Shown: positions 31,015 to 40,810 of the stretch, in pieces
Layout: every line of letters starts with the position of its first letter
Position numbering within the stretch: the first letter of the stretch is position 1
Assembly (NCBI RefSeq): GCF_001941625.1
Contig: NZ_CP016076.1
Coordinates: forward strand, 1,550,001-1,614,000
DNA length: 64,000 nucleotides
Source of the DNA: Actinoalloteichus fjordicus
GTDB lineage: Bacteria; Actinomycetota; Actinomycetes; Mycobacteriales; Pseudonocardiaceae
Direction: 5' to 3'
Made by a program: the position numbers and the translations under genes
The notes under the pieces: generated by a model
What the model was told of the DNA's origin: nothing
The model's input: the letters and a program-made list of their open reading frames with translations, nothing else
Database searches by the model: none

Positions 31015-32034
31015 GTGCGCCGTCTTCGCCGTCTACGACTCGCCCTGATCCCGGCCGTGCTGCTGCTGGCGGCGGGCTGTGCGGGCAGCACCGATCTCGC
31101 CAAGGTCACCTTCGAGCGGACCACCGTGCCCGCTGGGGAGCGGGAGAACGTGGCCCTACCCCCTCCCGACACCGAGACTGATCAGGGCGGCGGCGAGCCA
31201 CAGACCCAGGACGAGGCGTTCAGCCCGGCGGCTCTTCGCTCGGTCGATCCCTGCGGGCTGCTCGACGAGGAGGAGTTCGCGGGCATCGGCGAGGCCCCCG
31301 AGGCCCTCCGCAGCGGCTACAGCAGATGCGGCTTCTACAGCTCCGACGCGCAGGGCGAGTCGGTCGGGCTGACCTTCACCGTCGGCGACTCGGTGTTCTC
31401 CGAGGCCGAGCAGGCCACCCAGGAGATCGGCGGCCTCAAGACCCACATCCAGTCCGTTGACGGTGACGGTGGCGGGGTCTGCTTCGTCCGCGTCATCACC
31501 ACCGACGGGGAGAACGCGAAGTCGCTGACGATCCAGCTGAACGCCAAGGTCGACGACGTCTGCGCCACCGGCAAGGAGTTCGCCGAGCACGCGGTGGAAC
31601 TCCTCCGTGAGGATCCGCCGCACAACGCCGAGGGCACCGGTCTGCTGGCAGGCCTGGACGCGTGTGAGACGGCCGAGGACGACGAGGTCATCGGCTGGGT
31701 CGGCGAGGGATACCGGGAGTACTCCAACGGCCTGCACGACTGCACCTGGTCGCGCGGCGGCGTCGAACTCGAGGTCGACTTCAACACCTACTACGACCCG
31801 GCAGGCAGCGACGACGCCGAGGAGATCGACCTGGACGGCACCACCGCCTACCGGGTCCTCGATGAGAACGTGTACCCGGAGTGCGACGTGTCCTGGGCTC
31901 ACGCGCCCTTCGGCGACACCATCGACTTCGAGGTGGTGACGGTGTCGATGTCCGACATCCTGGAAGAGGGCGTCGACACCTGCGCACTGGCCACCGAGAT
32001 CGCAGGCGTGGTCAAGGACCGCATCCCGGCCTGA
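31015..32034 (+). CDS. Lipoprotein with two DUF3558-like halves
   Basis: About 339 residues. Signal peptide MRRLRRLRLALIPAVLLL then lipobox AAGC with C22. The mature part is acidic and contains two similar units: DPCGLLDEEEFAGIGEAPEALRSGYSRCGFY (first) and LDACETAEDDEVIGWVGEGYREYSNGLHDCTW (second), each with paired cysteines as in DUF3558. GTG at 31015 chosen because TACCGT (31002-31007) is 7 bases upstream, a leaderless pattern; the GTG at 30991 would add eight residues. Function unknown; location outside the membrane. Confidence 0.78.
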   Translation: MRRLRRLRLALIPAVLLLAAGCAGSTDLAKVTFERTTVPAGERENVALPPPDTETDQGGGEPQTQDEAFSPAALRSVDPCGLLDEEEFAGIGEAPEALRSGYSRCGFYSSDAQGESVGLTFTVGDSVFSEAEQATQEIGGLKTHIQSVDGDGGGVCFVRVITTDGENAKSLTIQLNAKVDDVCATGKEFAEHAVELLREDPPHNAEGTGLLAGLDACETAEDDEVIGWVGEGYREYSNGLHDCTWSRGGVELEVDFNTYYDPAGSDDAEEIDLDGTTAYRVLDENVYPECDVSWAHAPFGDTIDFEVVTVSMSDILEEGVDTCALATEIAGVVKDRIPA

Positions 32035-32150
32035 TCATCGGCAGGCATCGCCGGGCGGACATCGACCCGCGCTGGTCGGGGGAGCATCGCCTCGACCGTG
32101 CGGCGTAATCTTCGCTCTGATCCGACTTCGTCACCGGTGGGAGGACGCTT

Positions 32151-33725
32151 ATGCGACAGAGCGACACCGATCAGCCCGCCGGTCCCACACCCCCCTCATC
32201 GGGGGGAACAGACCCCGATCCCGGCCGGGCCCACGAGGACGGTGACCGCCGGGCGTGCGCCGAACCCGCCGAGTTCACCTCCTATGACCCGCGCACCGGA
32301 GAGGTCGTCGGCGGGCATCGACTCACCTCGCCCGCCGAGGTCGTCACGGTGGTGGCCGAGGCCCGCACCGCCTCGGCCTGGTGGCGGGAGCTGGGGTTCG
32401 CGGGCAGGCGAGCCCGGCTGGACCGCTGGCGGGTCGCTCTGTTCGGACAGATCGAGCAGCTGGCCGCCCTGATCTGTGCCGAGACCGGCAAGCCGCTGGA
32501 CGATGCCCGACTGGAACTGCTGATGGTGCTCGAACACCTGCGGTGGGCGGCGGAGAACGCCGAGGGAATCCTGCGGCGCAGGCGAGTGGCCACCGGCAGG
32601 CTGATGACCAACCACGCCTCCACCGTCGAATATCAGCCGCTGGGGGTGGTCGGCGTCATCGGTCCCGCGAGCCAGCCCGCGTTCGCTCCGATGAGCTCGG
32701 TGGTGGGCGCGCTCTCGGCAGGCAACACCGTGGTGCTCAAGCCGAGCGAACTGACGCCGGGAGTTGCGGTCGCCCTCGCGGTCGCCTTCGCGGAGATCGT
32801 GCCGGAGCACCCGGTGCTCAGCGTGATCACGGGGGACGGGAGTACCGGTGCGAACCTGTGTTCGGCAGGCGTCGACAAGATCTCCTTCACCGGCAAGGCC
32901 GACACGGCCCGACGGGTGCTGATCGACTGTGCCCAGACGCTGACGCCGGTGGTCGTGGAATGCGGCGGCAAGGACGTGATGCTGGTCGACTCCGACGCGG
33001 ATCTCGTCGACGCGGCCGAGTCCGCCGTGTGGGGCGCGATGTCCAATGCCGGGCAGAGCAGCACCTCCCTGGAACGGGTGTACGTGGTCGACGAGGTCGC
33101 GGACCGGTTCGTCGACCTGGTCGAGCAGCGGGCACGCCGGCTGCGGCCCGGCGGTCAGCCGGGCGCCGACTTAGGGCCCGTGCAGCAGTCCAGCCAGGTG
33201 GACGTCATCCGGGAACAGCTCGCCGAGGCGATCGACCAGGGCGCGCGCTGCCTGGTGGGCGGACTGGAGTCGCTCCGTCCGCCCTATGTCGAACCGGTGG
33301 TCCTGCTGGACGTGCCGGAGGACTCCACCGTGCTCACCGAGCCGACCAGGGGTCCGATGCTGGTGATCAACCGCGTCCCCGACCTGGACACGGCCGTGCG
33401 GCTGGCCAACGCCTCCCGGTTCGGCCTCGGCGCCTCGGTGTTCTCCCGAAGCCGGGGGGAGGAGGTCGCGGCGAGCCTGCGGGCGGGTGTGATCGCGGTG
33501 AACAGCGCCGGGACCGCAGGCGCCGTGCCCGCATTGCCGCTCGGCGGCGTCGGCGCCTCCGGCTACGGTCGGGTACGTGGCGCGGACGGGCTGCGGGAGT
33601 TCGCCACGGTCAAGTCGGTGACCAGGCGACGAGGCAGGCCGCTGATCAATGCTCTGACCTTCGGCAGGAGGTCCGGCACCGTCCGCCGGCTGTTGCGCCT
33701 GGTCCGGATGCGTTACGGTCGCTGA
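32151..33725 (+). CDS. Aldehyde dehydrogenase family protein lacking the catalytic cysteine
   Basis: 524 residues. A disordered N-terminal stretch (about 1-40) precedes an ALDH fold: PLGVVGVIGPASQPAFAP, GNTVVLKPSELTP, ISFTGKADTARRVL, E270 in VECGGKDVMLV, and the C-terminal NSAGTAGAVPALPLGGVGASGYGR. In the active-site loop, which normally reads GQ-x-C, it has G301-Q-S-S304, so the nucleophile is replaced by Ser. The enzyme may be inactive as a dehydrogenase or do a different reaction. The ATG at 32151 follows GGGAGGACGCTT. A rare TTA codon occurs at 33171. dhaK follows after 107 bases. Confidence 0.9.
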   Translation: MRQSDTDQPAGPTPPSSGGTDPDPGRAHEDGDRRACAEPAEFTSYDPRTGEVVGGHRLTSPAEVVTVVAEARTASAWWRELGFAGRRARLDRWRVALFGQIEQLAALICAETGKPLDDARLELLMVLEHLRWAAENAEGILRRRRVATGRLMTNHASTVEYQPLGVVGVIGPASQPAFAPMSSVVGALSAGNTVVLKPSELTPGVAVALAVAFAEIVPEHPVLSVITGDGSTGANLCSAGVDKISFTGKADTARRVLIDCAQTLTPVVVECGGKDVMLVDSDADLVDAAESAVWGAMSNAGQSSTSLERVYVVDEVADRFVDLVEQRARRLRPGGQPGADLGPVQQSSQVDVIREQLAEAIDQGARCLVGGLESLRPPYVEPVVLLDVPEDSTVLTEPTRGPMLVINRVPDLDTAVRLANASRFGLGASVFSRSRGEEVAASLRAGVIAVNSAGTAGAVPALPLGGVGASGYGRVRGADGLREFATVKSVTRRRGRPLINALTFGRRSGTVRRLLRLVRMRYGR

Positions 33726-33832
33726 GTCCTGGCAGGTCACCCGAAGTCGCGTGTCACGGCCGTCGGACGGCGGTTCGCTCGCGGTGCACGGGCGGCCGAC
33801 GACTCGGCGGGCTGTCTGGGGGGAGCACGGCA

Positions 33833-34830
<998 letters not shown>

Positions 34831-34831
<1 letters not shown>

Positions 34832-35541
34832 TGAGCTGCGACGGGGCGGGCACGGCGGCGGCATGGCTTCGAGTGGCCGAGGTCGTGCGCGAACACCGAG
34901 ACGAACTCGTCATGCTGGATCGCGAGATCGGCGACGGTGACCACGGCGAGAACCTGCGACGCGGCTTCGACATGGTCGCCGACCGGCTGACCTCGGCGGA
35001 GGACGACACTCCCCGCGCCGTCCTACGGCTGGTCGCCTCCACTCTGATCTCCACTGTCGGCGGTGCGGCCGGACCCTTGTACGGCACGGCGTTGCTGCGG
35101 GCGGGCAATGCGATCGGCGACCGTCCCGTGCTGGACGCGGCGGCCGTCGCGGCCGCGCTGACGGCCGCAGTGGAGGGCGTCGTGGCGCGGGGCCGGGCCG
35201 AGCCCGGCGACAAGACGATGGTGGACGCGTTGCAGCCCGCCGCGTCGGCCGCCGTGGCGGCGAGTGAACGCGGCGCGACGATCGCCGAGGTGCTCGCCGA
35301 GGCCTCGGCCGCTGCCGATGCCGGCGCGCACGCCACCGTCCCGCTGATCGCTCGCAAGGGCCGCGCCTCCTACCTGGGAGAGCGCAGCGCGGGACATCTG
35401 GACCCCGGCGCCCGGTCGACCGCGCTGATCCTGGCGTCGTTGGCCGCCTCCGCCGCGTCCTGGCGCCCGGCCGGGCAGGCCGAGGGCACCGACCAAGGCG
35501 GGCCCACCGGGCCGAGCATCGCACCGGGGGAGGACGCATGA
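34831..35541 (+). CDS. dhaL: Dihydroxyacetone kinase, ADP-binding subunit DhaL
   Basis: 236 residues. DhaL carries a permanently bound ADP that relays phosphate from DhaM to dihydroxyacetone. The metal-binding loop IGDGDHGEN and STVGGAAGPLYGTALLRAG and GDKTMVDALQPA are typical. The ATG at 34831 overlaps the dhaK stop and has GGGGG just upstream; an ATG at 34819 is possible. A C-terminal Gly/Pro-rich tail of about 30 residues is extra. It overlaps dhaM by 4 bases. Confidence 0.94.
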
Positions 35542-36383
35542 CCCTCGTCGGGCTGGTGCTGGTCTCGCACAGCAGGCAGCTTGCCGCAGGCCTCGCCGAA
35601 CTGGCGGGCCAGATGGCACCGGACGTCCGCATCGAGGCGGCGGGCGGCCTGCCCGGCGGCGAACTGGGCTCCGACCTCGAACTGGTCTCCGCTGCGGTGG
35701 ACCGGGCCGAACAGGGGCGAGGCGTGGTGCTCCTCTATGACATCGGCAGTGCCCAGATGACGGCCGAACTGGCCGTGGAGGCGCTCGACGACCCAGGCCG
35801 GGCCTATGTCGCCGACGCACCCTTCGTCGAGGGCGCCGTCGCGGCGGCCGTCGCCGCCCAGGGCGGCGCGGACCTGGAGTCGGTGGCGTTGACCGCGTCC
35901 TCCGCCGCAGCGGACGCGGAATGGCCGCTGGCCGATCCCGGCTTCGGCGCCGCCGACCCGGCGGTCGCGACGACGGCGGTCGCGACGACGGGGGTTGCCG
36001 AGACGACGGCGGTGCCCGCAGGCGACGAGGCGCTCGCGCACGCGGCTGGGTCGTCGCCGGGATCGGCCGAGTCGGCGCTCGCGCTCGGCTCGGATTCGGT
36101 ACTCGCCTCGGAGACTCCCGGCGGCGAGATCGAGGTCGAGCTGCGCAACGACGTCGGCCTGCATGCCCGACCTGCTGCCCTGCTCGCGCGCCGCGTGGCG
36201 GGGCTGGACGCGCGGGTGACCGTGCAGTACGGGGAGCGGCTCGCCGATGCCGCCAGCGTGCTCGCGCTGATGGGCCTCGGTGCGGGCGGCGGATCGACCG
36301 TGCGGGTCCTGGCCGTCGGTCCGGATGCGGCCGAGGCACTGCGTCGCGTGGCGGACCTGGCGGCACGTCGCTTCGAGGGCTGA
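35538..36383 (+). CDS. dhaM: Dihydroxyacetone kinase phosphotransfer subunit DhaM fused to HPr
   Basis: 281 residues in three parts. First, an EIIA-Man-like domain (about 1-125) with phosphorylatable H11 in LVLVSHSRQLAAG. Second, an Ala/Thr-rich linker (about 135-190) with short VATTAVATTG-type repeats. Third, an HPr domain (about 195-281) with H209 in NDVGLHARPAALLA. The chain can thus take phosphate from enzyme I at its own HPr domain and pass it to its EIIA domain and on to DhaL. ATG at 35538 overlaps dhaL (ATGA). Confidence 0.93.
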   Translation: MTLVGLVLVSHSRQLAAGLAELAGQMAPDVRIEAAGGLPGGELGSDLELVSAAVDRAEQGRGVVLLYDIGSAQMTAELAVEALDDPGRAYVADAPFVEGAVAAAVAAQGGADLESVALTASSAAADAEWPLADPGFGAADPAVATTAVATTGVAETTAVPAGDEALAHAAGSSPGSAESALALGSDSVLASETPGGEIEVELRNDVGLHARPAALLARRVAGLDARVTVQYGERLADAASVLALMGLGAGGGSTVRVLAVGPDAAEALRRVADLAARRFEG

Positions 36384-36543
36384 TCTCGCGTCGCCGTCGG
36401 TTCGAGGACCCGACCGGCGTACGCACGTCGGCTGCCGAGCCGGGCGACTCGTCCGCGCCATCGGTTCGTCCCGCTCGCCCGGTGCGATGCCCGGCCTCGT
36501 GCCGGTGCCTCGGTTCCGGTTCGGGAGGAGACGGTGGCCGGAG

Positions 36544-36858
36544 TCAGCGGCGTCGCGCCGTGGGGCCGCGCCTGCCCCGCGCGTTCCAACACCCGGTGTG
36601 CCAGTGCCGACGATCCTCGACGCCGCCGTGATCCTCGGCGGGCCAGGCGACGACGTGTGAGATGCCCGCTCTGATCTCGTGATCGCAGCCGGGGCACCGA
36701 TATATCTTGGCCGCCTGAGCGCCCGGAACGGTGCGGACCAGCCAGTCGCCGTCGGGTGCCGCCACCCGATGGGCGGATCCGAGGGTCGCCCCGATGGTGC
36801 GGGACTCGCTCGATGCTGCGGCGGAGCCCGCACGGCGGGGTTGGTTACGGCGTGGCAC
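36544..36858 (-). CDS. Small zinc-ribbon-like protein (conserved actinobacterial hypothetical)
   Basis: 104 residues. A basic N-terminus (VPRRNQPRRAG) is followed by IYRCPGCDHEIRAGISHVVAWPAED and RRHWHTGCW, so C-x-x-C and H-x-H-x-x-C pairs form a plausible metal site. Proteins with this pattern are widespread uncharacterised actinobacterial proteins, sometimes labelled ATP/GTP-binding without clear reason. The GTG at 36858 is chosen because the family-like sequence begins there and a minus-strand TAGCCT (36867-36872) lies 8 bases upstream. Convergent with dhaM. Confidence 0.75.
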   Translation of the reverse strand: MPRRNQPRRAGSAAASSESRTIGATLGSAHRVAAPDGDWLVRTVPGAQAAKIYRCPGCDHEIRAGISHVVAWPAEDHGGVEDRRHWHTGCWNARGRRGPTARRR

Positions 36859-37065
36859 GGGGGCACAGGCTAGCCGTTCCGCCGATGAGGTCGGTGACCA
36901 GCGCGCCGGGGGCACGCGATTCGGCGAGACACACGTCACTGCCGCCGTCCCCTGCTCACGTCGTCGGGAGGGCCGTCGCCGCCCGGTGCGTGCGCAACGG
37001 CTCCGGCGACCGGCGGGGGCCGGGTGAGGCTGCCTGGCCTGCGGCGTCGGGCAGTATCGACGGCG

Positions 37066-37815
37066 ATGAGTACTCCCATTCGATCGAGCACCGTGCTGCC
37101 CGGCAGGCGGACGGCGATCACTCTGCGCACCGCCGACGGCCTCAGCCTCGTCGGCGAGCTGGCGCTGCCTGCGGATCGACCCCCGCGGGCGACGCTGTTA
37201 TGCCTGCATCCGCTGCCCACCCACGGCGGGATGATGGATTCGCAGCTCTACCGCAAGGCCGCCTGGCGACTGCCCGCACTGGCCGATCTGGCCGTGCTGC
37301 GCTTCAACACGCGCGGGACCGCGAGTGCAGCGGGGCGCAGCGAGGGCGAGTTCGATCACGGCAGACGGGAAGGCCTCGACGTCGCCGCAGCCGTGGCCTG
37401 GGCCCTCCGCCACGAGCTGCCCGACATCTGGGCACTGGGCTGGTCGTTCGGCGCGGATCTCGCCCTGATGTACGGCCTCGATCCGGCAGTACGCGGCGCC
37501 GTGCTGCTGTCGCCGCCGTTGCGCTTCAGCGGTCCGGAGCATCTCCAGGCCTGGGCGAGCTGGGGCAGGCCCCTGCACGCCCTGGTGCCCGAGCTGGACG
37601 ATTATCTGCGGCCCGCCGAGGCACGGGAACGACTTGCGGTCGTACCCCAGGCCGAGGTGACCGCGTATCCGGGCGCCCGCCACCTCTGGGTCGGCCGCGC
37701 GGATGAGGTTCTCGACGGAGTCGTCTCGATCGTGGCGCCGACGGTACCGACACCGCTGCCGCGCAGCTGGGACGGTCCGTGCGAGTCGGTGCACTTCGCC
37801 GTCCACCGGGGCTGA
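37066..37815 (+). CDS. Alpha/beta hydrolase
   Basis: 249 residues. The nucleophile elbow is G-W-S-F-G in IWALGWSFGADLALMYG; LCLHPLPTHGG is the HG-type oxyanion strand; and an H near GARHLWVGR would complete the triad. The pattern resembles dienelactone-hydrolase/serine-aminopeptidase-like proteins. The ATG at 37066 is preferred, with CAGTAT (37052-37057) 8 bases upstream; the GTG at 37024 gives an unlikely Arg-rich start. A rare TTA codon is present at 37198. Substrate unknown. Confidence 0.85.
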   Translation: MSTPIRSSTVLPGRRTAITLRTADGLSLVGELALPADRPPRATLLCLHPLPTHGGMMDSQLYRKAAWRLPALADLAVLRFNTRGTASAAGRSEGEFDHGRREGLDVAAAVAWALRHELPDIWALGWSFGADLALMYGLDPAVRGAVLLSPPLRFSGPEHLQAWASWGRPLHALVPELDDYLRPAEARERLAVVPQAEVTAYPGARHLWVGRADEVLDGVVSIVAPTVPTPLPRSWDGPCESVHFAVHRG

Positions 37816-38335
37816 GCCCACTGGGGCGGTGCCGGGGGCCTGCGGCGCAGGCCGACTCACTCGACGCCGCTCGGCGGCCCGGTCTGCGGCGGACGCATCG
37901 CCGGAGTCCCACGGTGTCCGATCAGGTGATCGCCGTGCCTGCCCGTGGCGACGGGCCGTCTGGTGAGCACAGGCACCGGGGCAGGACTCGCCGTCGGCCC
38001 GCCACCGCCGAACCGGCCTCCTTCCGGCGTTGCGACCGGCCGCCCGAGGCCACCCGCCGGTCGTCGGTGCCCGTCGGTCTTCACCCCGCGCCCTCGCCCG
38101 GTACGTCGCGATGGCACGACGACAGTGGAACCAAGTGCCATCACCGAACCTGCTCGGGCCACCGGGGCGCGCCTGCCGTGTCCGGGCCGTCCGATCACGA
38201 CACCGGGACGGCGAAACCGACGCACCCCACCCGGACCTCGCCGACACACGGTATGAGGTCTCGGTCGTGTCGTTGCAGCGTGCTGCCGGTCTTTCTCGAT
38301 GAGACGCAGGCGAGCCCGCCGGCAGGATGGCTCTC
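37816..38335. other. Intergenic region between two alpha/beta hydrolase genes
   Basis: 520 GC-rich bases with no credible gene, terminator or repeat seen. Frames on both strands are Arg/Pro-rich. Confidence 0.5.
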
Positions 38336-39121
38336 ATGTCCACAGCTGCCGATCACCGCCTGCCCTTGGTCCTTCTGCACGCCTACCCGCTCGACTCGCG
38401 GATGTGGGACGACGTCCGTGCCGCGTTGTCGGCGGAGGTCCGACTGATCACCCCGGACCAACGCGGGCTGGGGACCGCACCGCTCGCCGAGGAGGACGCC
38501 GAGACGCCCGCTCCCGACCTCGCGGTCGTCGCCGCCGACGTGGTCGCCCTGCTGGACCGGCTTGGGATCGAGCGAGCGATCGTCGGCGGGGCCTCGATGG
38601 GCGGCTACGCCGCGATGGCGCTCCTGCGACTGGCACCGGAACGGGTCGCGGGTCTGCTGCTGGTCGACACGAAGTCGGAGGCCGACCAGGAGGCGCCGCG
38701 CGCGGCACGCCTCGACGCGGCCGCGCGGGCGGAGACCGAGGGAACCGCCGACTGGATCGCCGCCGCGATGCTGCCCAAACTCGCGGCCGCCTCGACCCAT
38801 CAGACCCGCCCGGCGGTCGTCGACCGGCTCCGGAGGCTGATCGAGGAGCAGCCTGCCGCCGGGGTCGCCTGGGCGCAGCGTGCGATGGCCGTCCGCCCGG
38901 ACTCCACCGCAGTGCTGCGGGACTCCGGGCTGCCGACGCTGATCGTGGTCGGCGAGCAGGACGAACTCTCCCCGCCCGACGGGGCGCGGCGGTTGGTGGA
39001 GCTGCTCCCGCACGGGCGGTTGGAGATCGTTCCGGATGCGGGGCATCTGGTGCCGATGGAGGCCCCGACCGCGTTCCTCGCCGCAGTGCTCCCGTGGCTG
39101 GCCGAGCGGCGGGGCCGATGA
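38336..39121 (+). CDS. Alpha/beta hydrolase (esterase/lactonase-like)
   Basis: 261 residues. Oxyanion strand LVLLHAYPLDSRMW, nucleophile elbow G-A-S-M-G-G, acid D in GEQDELSPP and H in DAGHLVPME. This is the family of 3-oxoadipate enol-lactonases and related esterases; substrate not predictable. The ATG at 38336 is chosen because CAGGAT (38323-38328) sits 7 bases upstream; the ATG at 38327 overlaps that element. A dispersed repeat begins 23 bases after the stop. Confidence 0.88.
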   Translation: MSTAADHRLPLVLLHAYPLDSRMWDDVRAALSAEVRLITPDQRGLGTAPLAEEDAETPAPDLAVVAADVVALLDRLGIERAIVGGASMGGYAAMALLRLAPERVAGLLLVDTKSEADQEAPRAARLDAAARAETEGTADWIAAAMLPKLAAASTHQTRPAVVDRLRRLIEEQPAAGVAWAQRAMAVRPDSTAVLRDSGLPTLIVVGEQDELSPPDGARRLVELLPHGRLEIVPDAGHLVPMEAPTAFLAAVLPWLAERRGR

Positions 39122-39144
39122 CTCGGCCCCGCCGCAGACGCCTC

Positions 39145-39307
39145 AGTGCCGGTCTTCGGTCCCGCGCCGTCGTGCGCGGGGATCGGCGTGGCTGTGCTGC
39201 ACGGCGACCGGAGGAAGCCACGGCGGTGTCATGGTGACCGACGACTACGCCGCAGATCGCCGCGCTGGCCCTGCGCAACAGGAAAGTGGGGATTAAAGAC
39301 AGGCTCT
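39145..39307 (-). mobile_element. MITE-like dispersed repeat, copy A
   Basis: About 163 bases, minus orientation. The end at 39307-39288 reads AGAGCCTGTCTTTAATCCCC and the opposite end (39145 onward, AGTGCCGGTCTTCGGTCCCG) is a degenerate inverted copy. The interior (CTGTTGCGCAGGGCCAGCGC, GCGGCGATCTGCGGCG, GTCGTCGGTCACCATG) matches copy B at 59052-59212 along its whole length, roughly 80 percent by eye. No coding capacity. It spans the whole gap between the hydrolase and the coiled-coil gene, and its outer base is the last base of the latter's stop codon. Confidence 0.8.
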
Positions 39308-40797
39308 CAGGTCTGGCTGCGGTCGGGACGAGGCAGCGTGGCGGTTGCCTGCTCTTCCTGATGCTGACTGAAGGGGGCGGCAGCCGACCCGTTCTCGTCG
39401 GTTCGTCCCGACGACTCGGCGGCGGGCTCGCCGGTCCGCTCGGGTTCGACGCCCACCGGCTCCTGAATCCGGGTGCCGCCGCCGACCGAGGACTCCGACC
39501 AGCGAAGCGTGATCTCCTGACCTGCGGGCGGGCCCGGCGCCGGCGTCGCCGCGGCGTCCGACAGCTCGGTCTCGTTCGACGACGCCGCGCCGTCGGTGCG
39601 CAGTATCTCGGTGGACTCCGCGTTCACCGTCGGCTTCGCGAGGATGGTCGTGTACCCGCCCGCACTCGGCTCGGAGTCGGCACCCTTGCTAGGGCGCCCG
39701 GAGCTCGCGGAGAGCGGGCCGTCGGGCAGCCTGAGCTGCTGGGTGGGCGGGTCGAAGCCGGGCGCCGCGGCGGGCGGGGCCGAGGGAGCCTGGCTCGGCT
39801 GCTGTTGGGCGGCCTGCTGGTTCTGCGGCTGCTGCTGCGGGGCGGGCGGCGGTGGGGCGAAGTGCGGCCACGGTGCGTCCGCCTCCTCCTCGAACCGCTG
39901 GATCAGCGGCAGCGACTCGGCGAGCAGGCCGTTGATCGCCCTGACCTGATCGGAGAGCCGGGCGCGGTGCTTGCGCAGGGTCTCGACCTGGTTCTGTGCC
40001 TTGCTGACCCGACGGTTGGACTCCTCGGTGGCCTCGCGGACGCGGCGATGCGACTCGCCCGTGGCCTCCTGAAGTCGCCGGTTCGCCTCATGGGTCGCCT
40101 CGCGCACGCGGCGCTCCGCCTCGGCCTTGCTGTGCGCCTCCTGCTCGGCCAGTGCCCGCATCGCGTCGGTCCGGCGGGCGGACATCGCGATCTCGAAGTC
40201 CTCGTCGACCTTGACCCGGCGGGCGTCCGCCTCGTCGTCTGCGGCCTTCCTGGCGCGGTCGGCGTCGGCGACCAGCCTGGTCGCCTCGTTCCTCGCCTCC
40301 GTCACTGTGCGTTCCGCCTCGCGGTTCGCGTTCTCCAGGACGGTGCGGTGCTCCGACTCCATCTCCTGACGCCGATTCTCATTCTCGGTGATCAGGCGAT
40401 CGTAATGATTGCGAAGCTCGGCGATCTCGGCCTCGGACTTGGCCTTGACCTCGGCGACGTCGGACTCCGCGCGGGCGCGGATGTCGTTGGCCTCCTCCTG
40501 AGCGAGGCGCAGCATCCGCTGCAGCCGTTCGCTCATTCCCTCGAGGCTGGTCGGAGGCTGGCTCAGTCGCTCCACCTGAGCGTGCAGCGTCTCGACCTCG
40601 GCGCGGGTGCCCTCCAGCTGCCTGGCCAGGTCGGTGGCCTGCGAGAGAGCCGCGTTGCGGTCGGCTGCCAGGATGCGCAGGTCGGTGTCTAGTCGCTCCA
40701 GATGTTCGTCGACCTGGGCACGGTTGTAGCCGCCGCGCCGGACTGTCTCGAAGCCGGAGCCCAACGGGAGAAGATCACGGTCGTCAGCGAGGCCCAT
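39307..40797 (-). CDS. DivIVA/Scy/FilP-like coiled-coil protein with hendecad repeats
   Basis: 496 residues. The N-terminus (GFETVRRGGYNRAQVDEHLERLDTDL) resembles the DivIVA-type lead segment. A long coiled coil runs to about residue 310 and includes four 11-residue units beginning RRVREATHEAN, RRLQEATGESH, RRVREATEESN and RRVSKAQNQVE. Then come a Pro/Gln-rich linker and a disordered Ser/Glu/Pro-rich tail. Such proteins organise polar growth or cytoskeletal scaffolds in actinomycetes; the role here is inferred. The ATG at 40797 has minus-strand TAGCGT (40805-40810) 7 bases upstream. The stop codon abuts the MITE-like repeat. Confidence 0.82.
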   Translation of the reverse strand: MGLADDRDLLPLGSGFETVRRGGYNRAQVDEHLERLDTDLRILAADRNAALSQATDLARQLEGTRAEVETLHAQVERLSQPPTSLEGMSERLQRMLRLAQEEANDIRARAESDVAEVKAKSEAEIAELRNHYDRLITENENRRQEMESEHRTVLENANREAERTVTEARNEATRLVADADRARKAADDEADARRVKVDEDFEIAMSARRTDAMRALAEQEAHSKAEAERRVREATHEANRRLQEATGESHRRVREATEESNRRVSKAQNQVETLRKHRARLSDQVRAINGLLAESLPLIQRFEEEADAPWPHFAPPPPAPQQQPQNQQAAQQQPSQAPSAPPAAAPGFDPPTQQLRLPDGPLSASSGRPSKGADSEPSAGGYTTILAKPTVNAESTEILRTDGAASSNETELSDAAATPAPGPPAGQEITLRWSESSVGGGTRIQEPVGVEPERTGEPAAESSGRTDENGSAAAPFSQHQEEQATATLPRPDRSQT

Positions 40798-40810
40798 GGT
40801 TGTCACGCTA

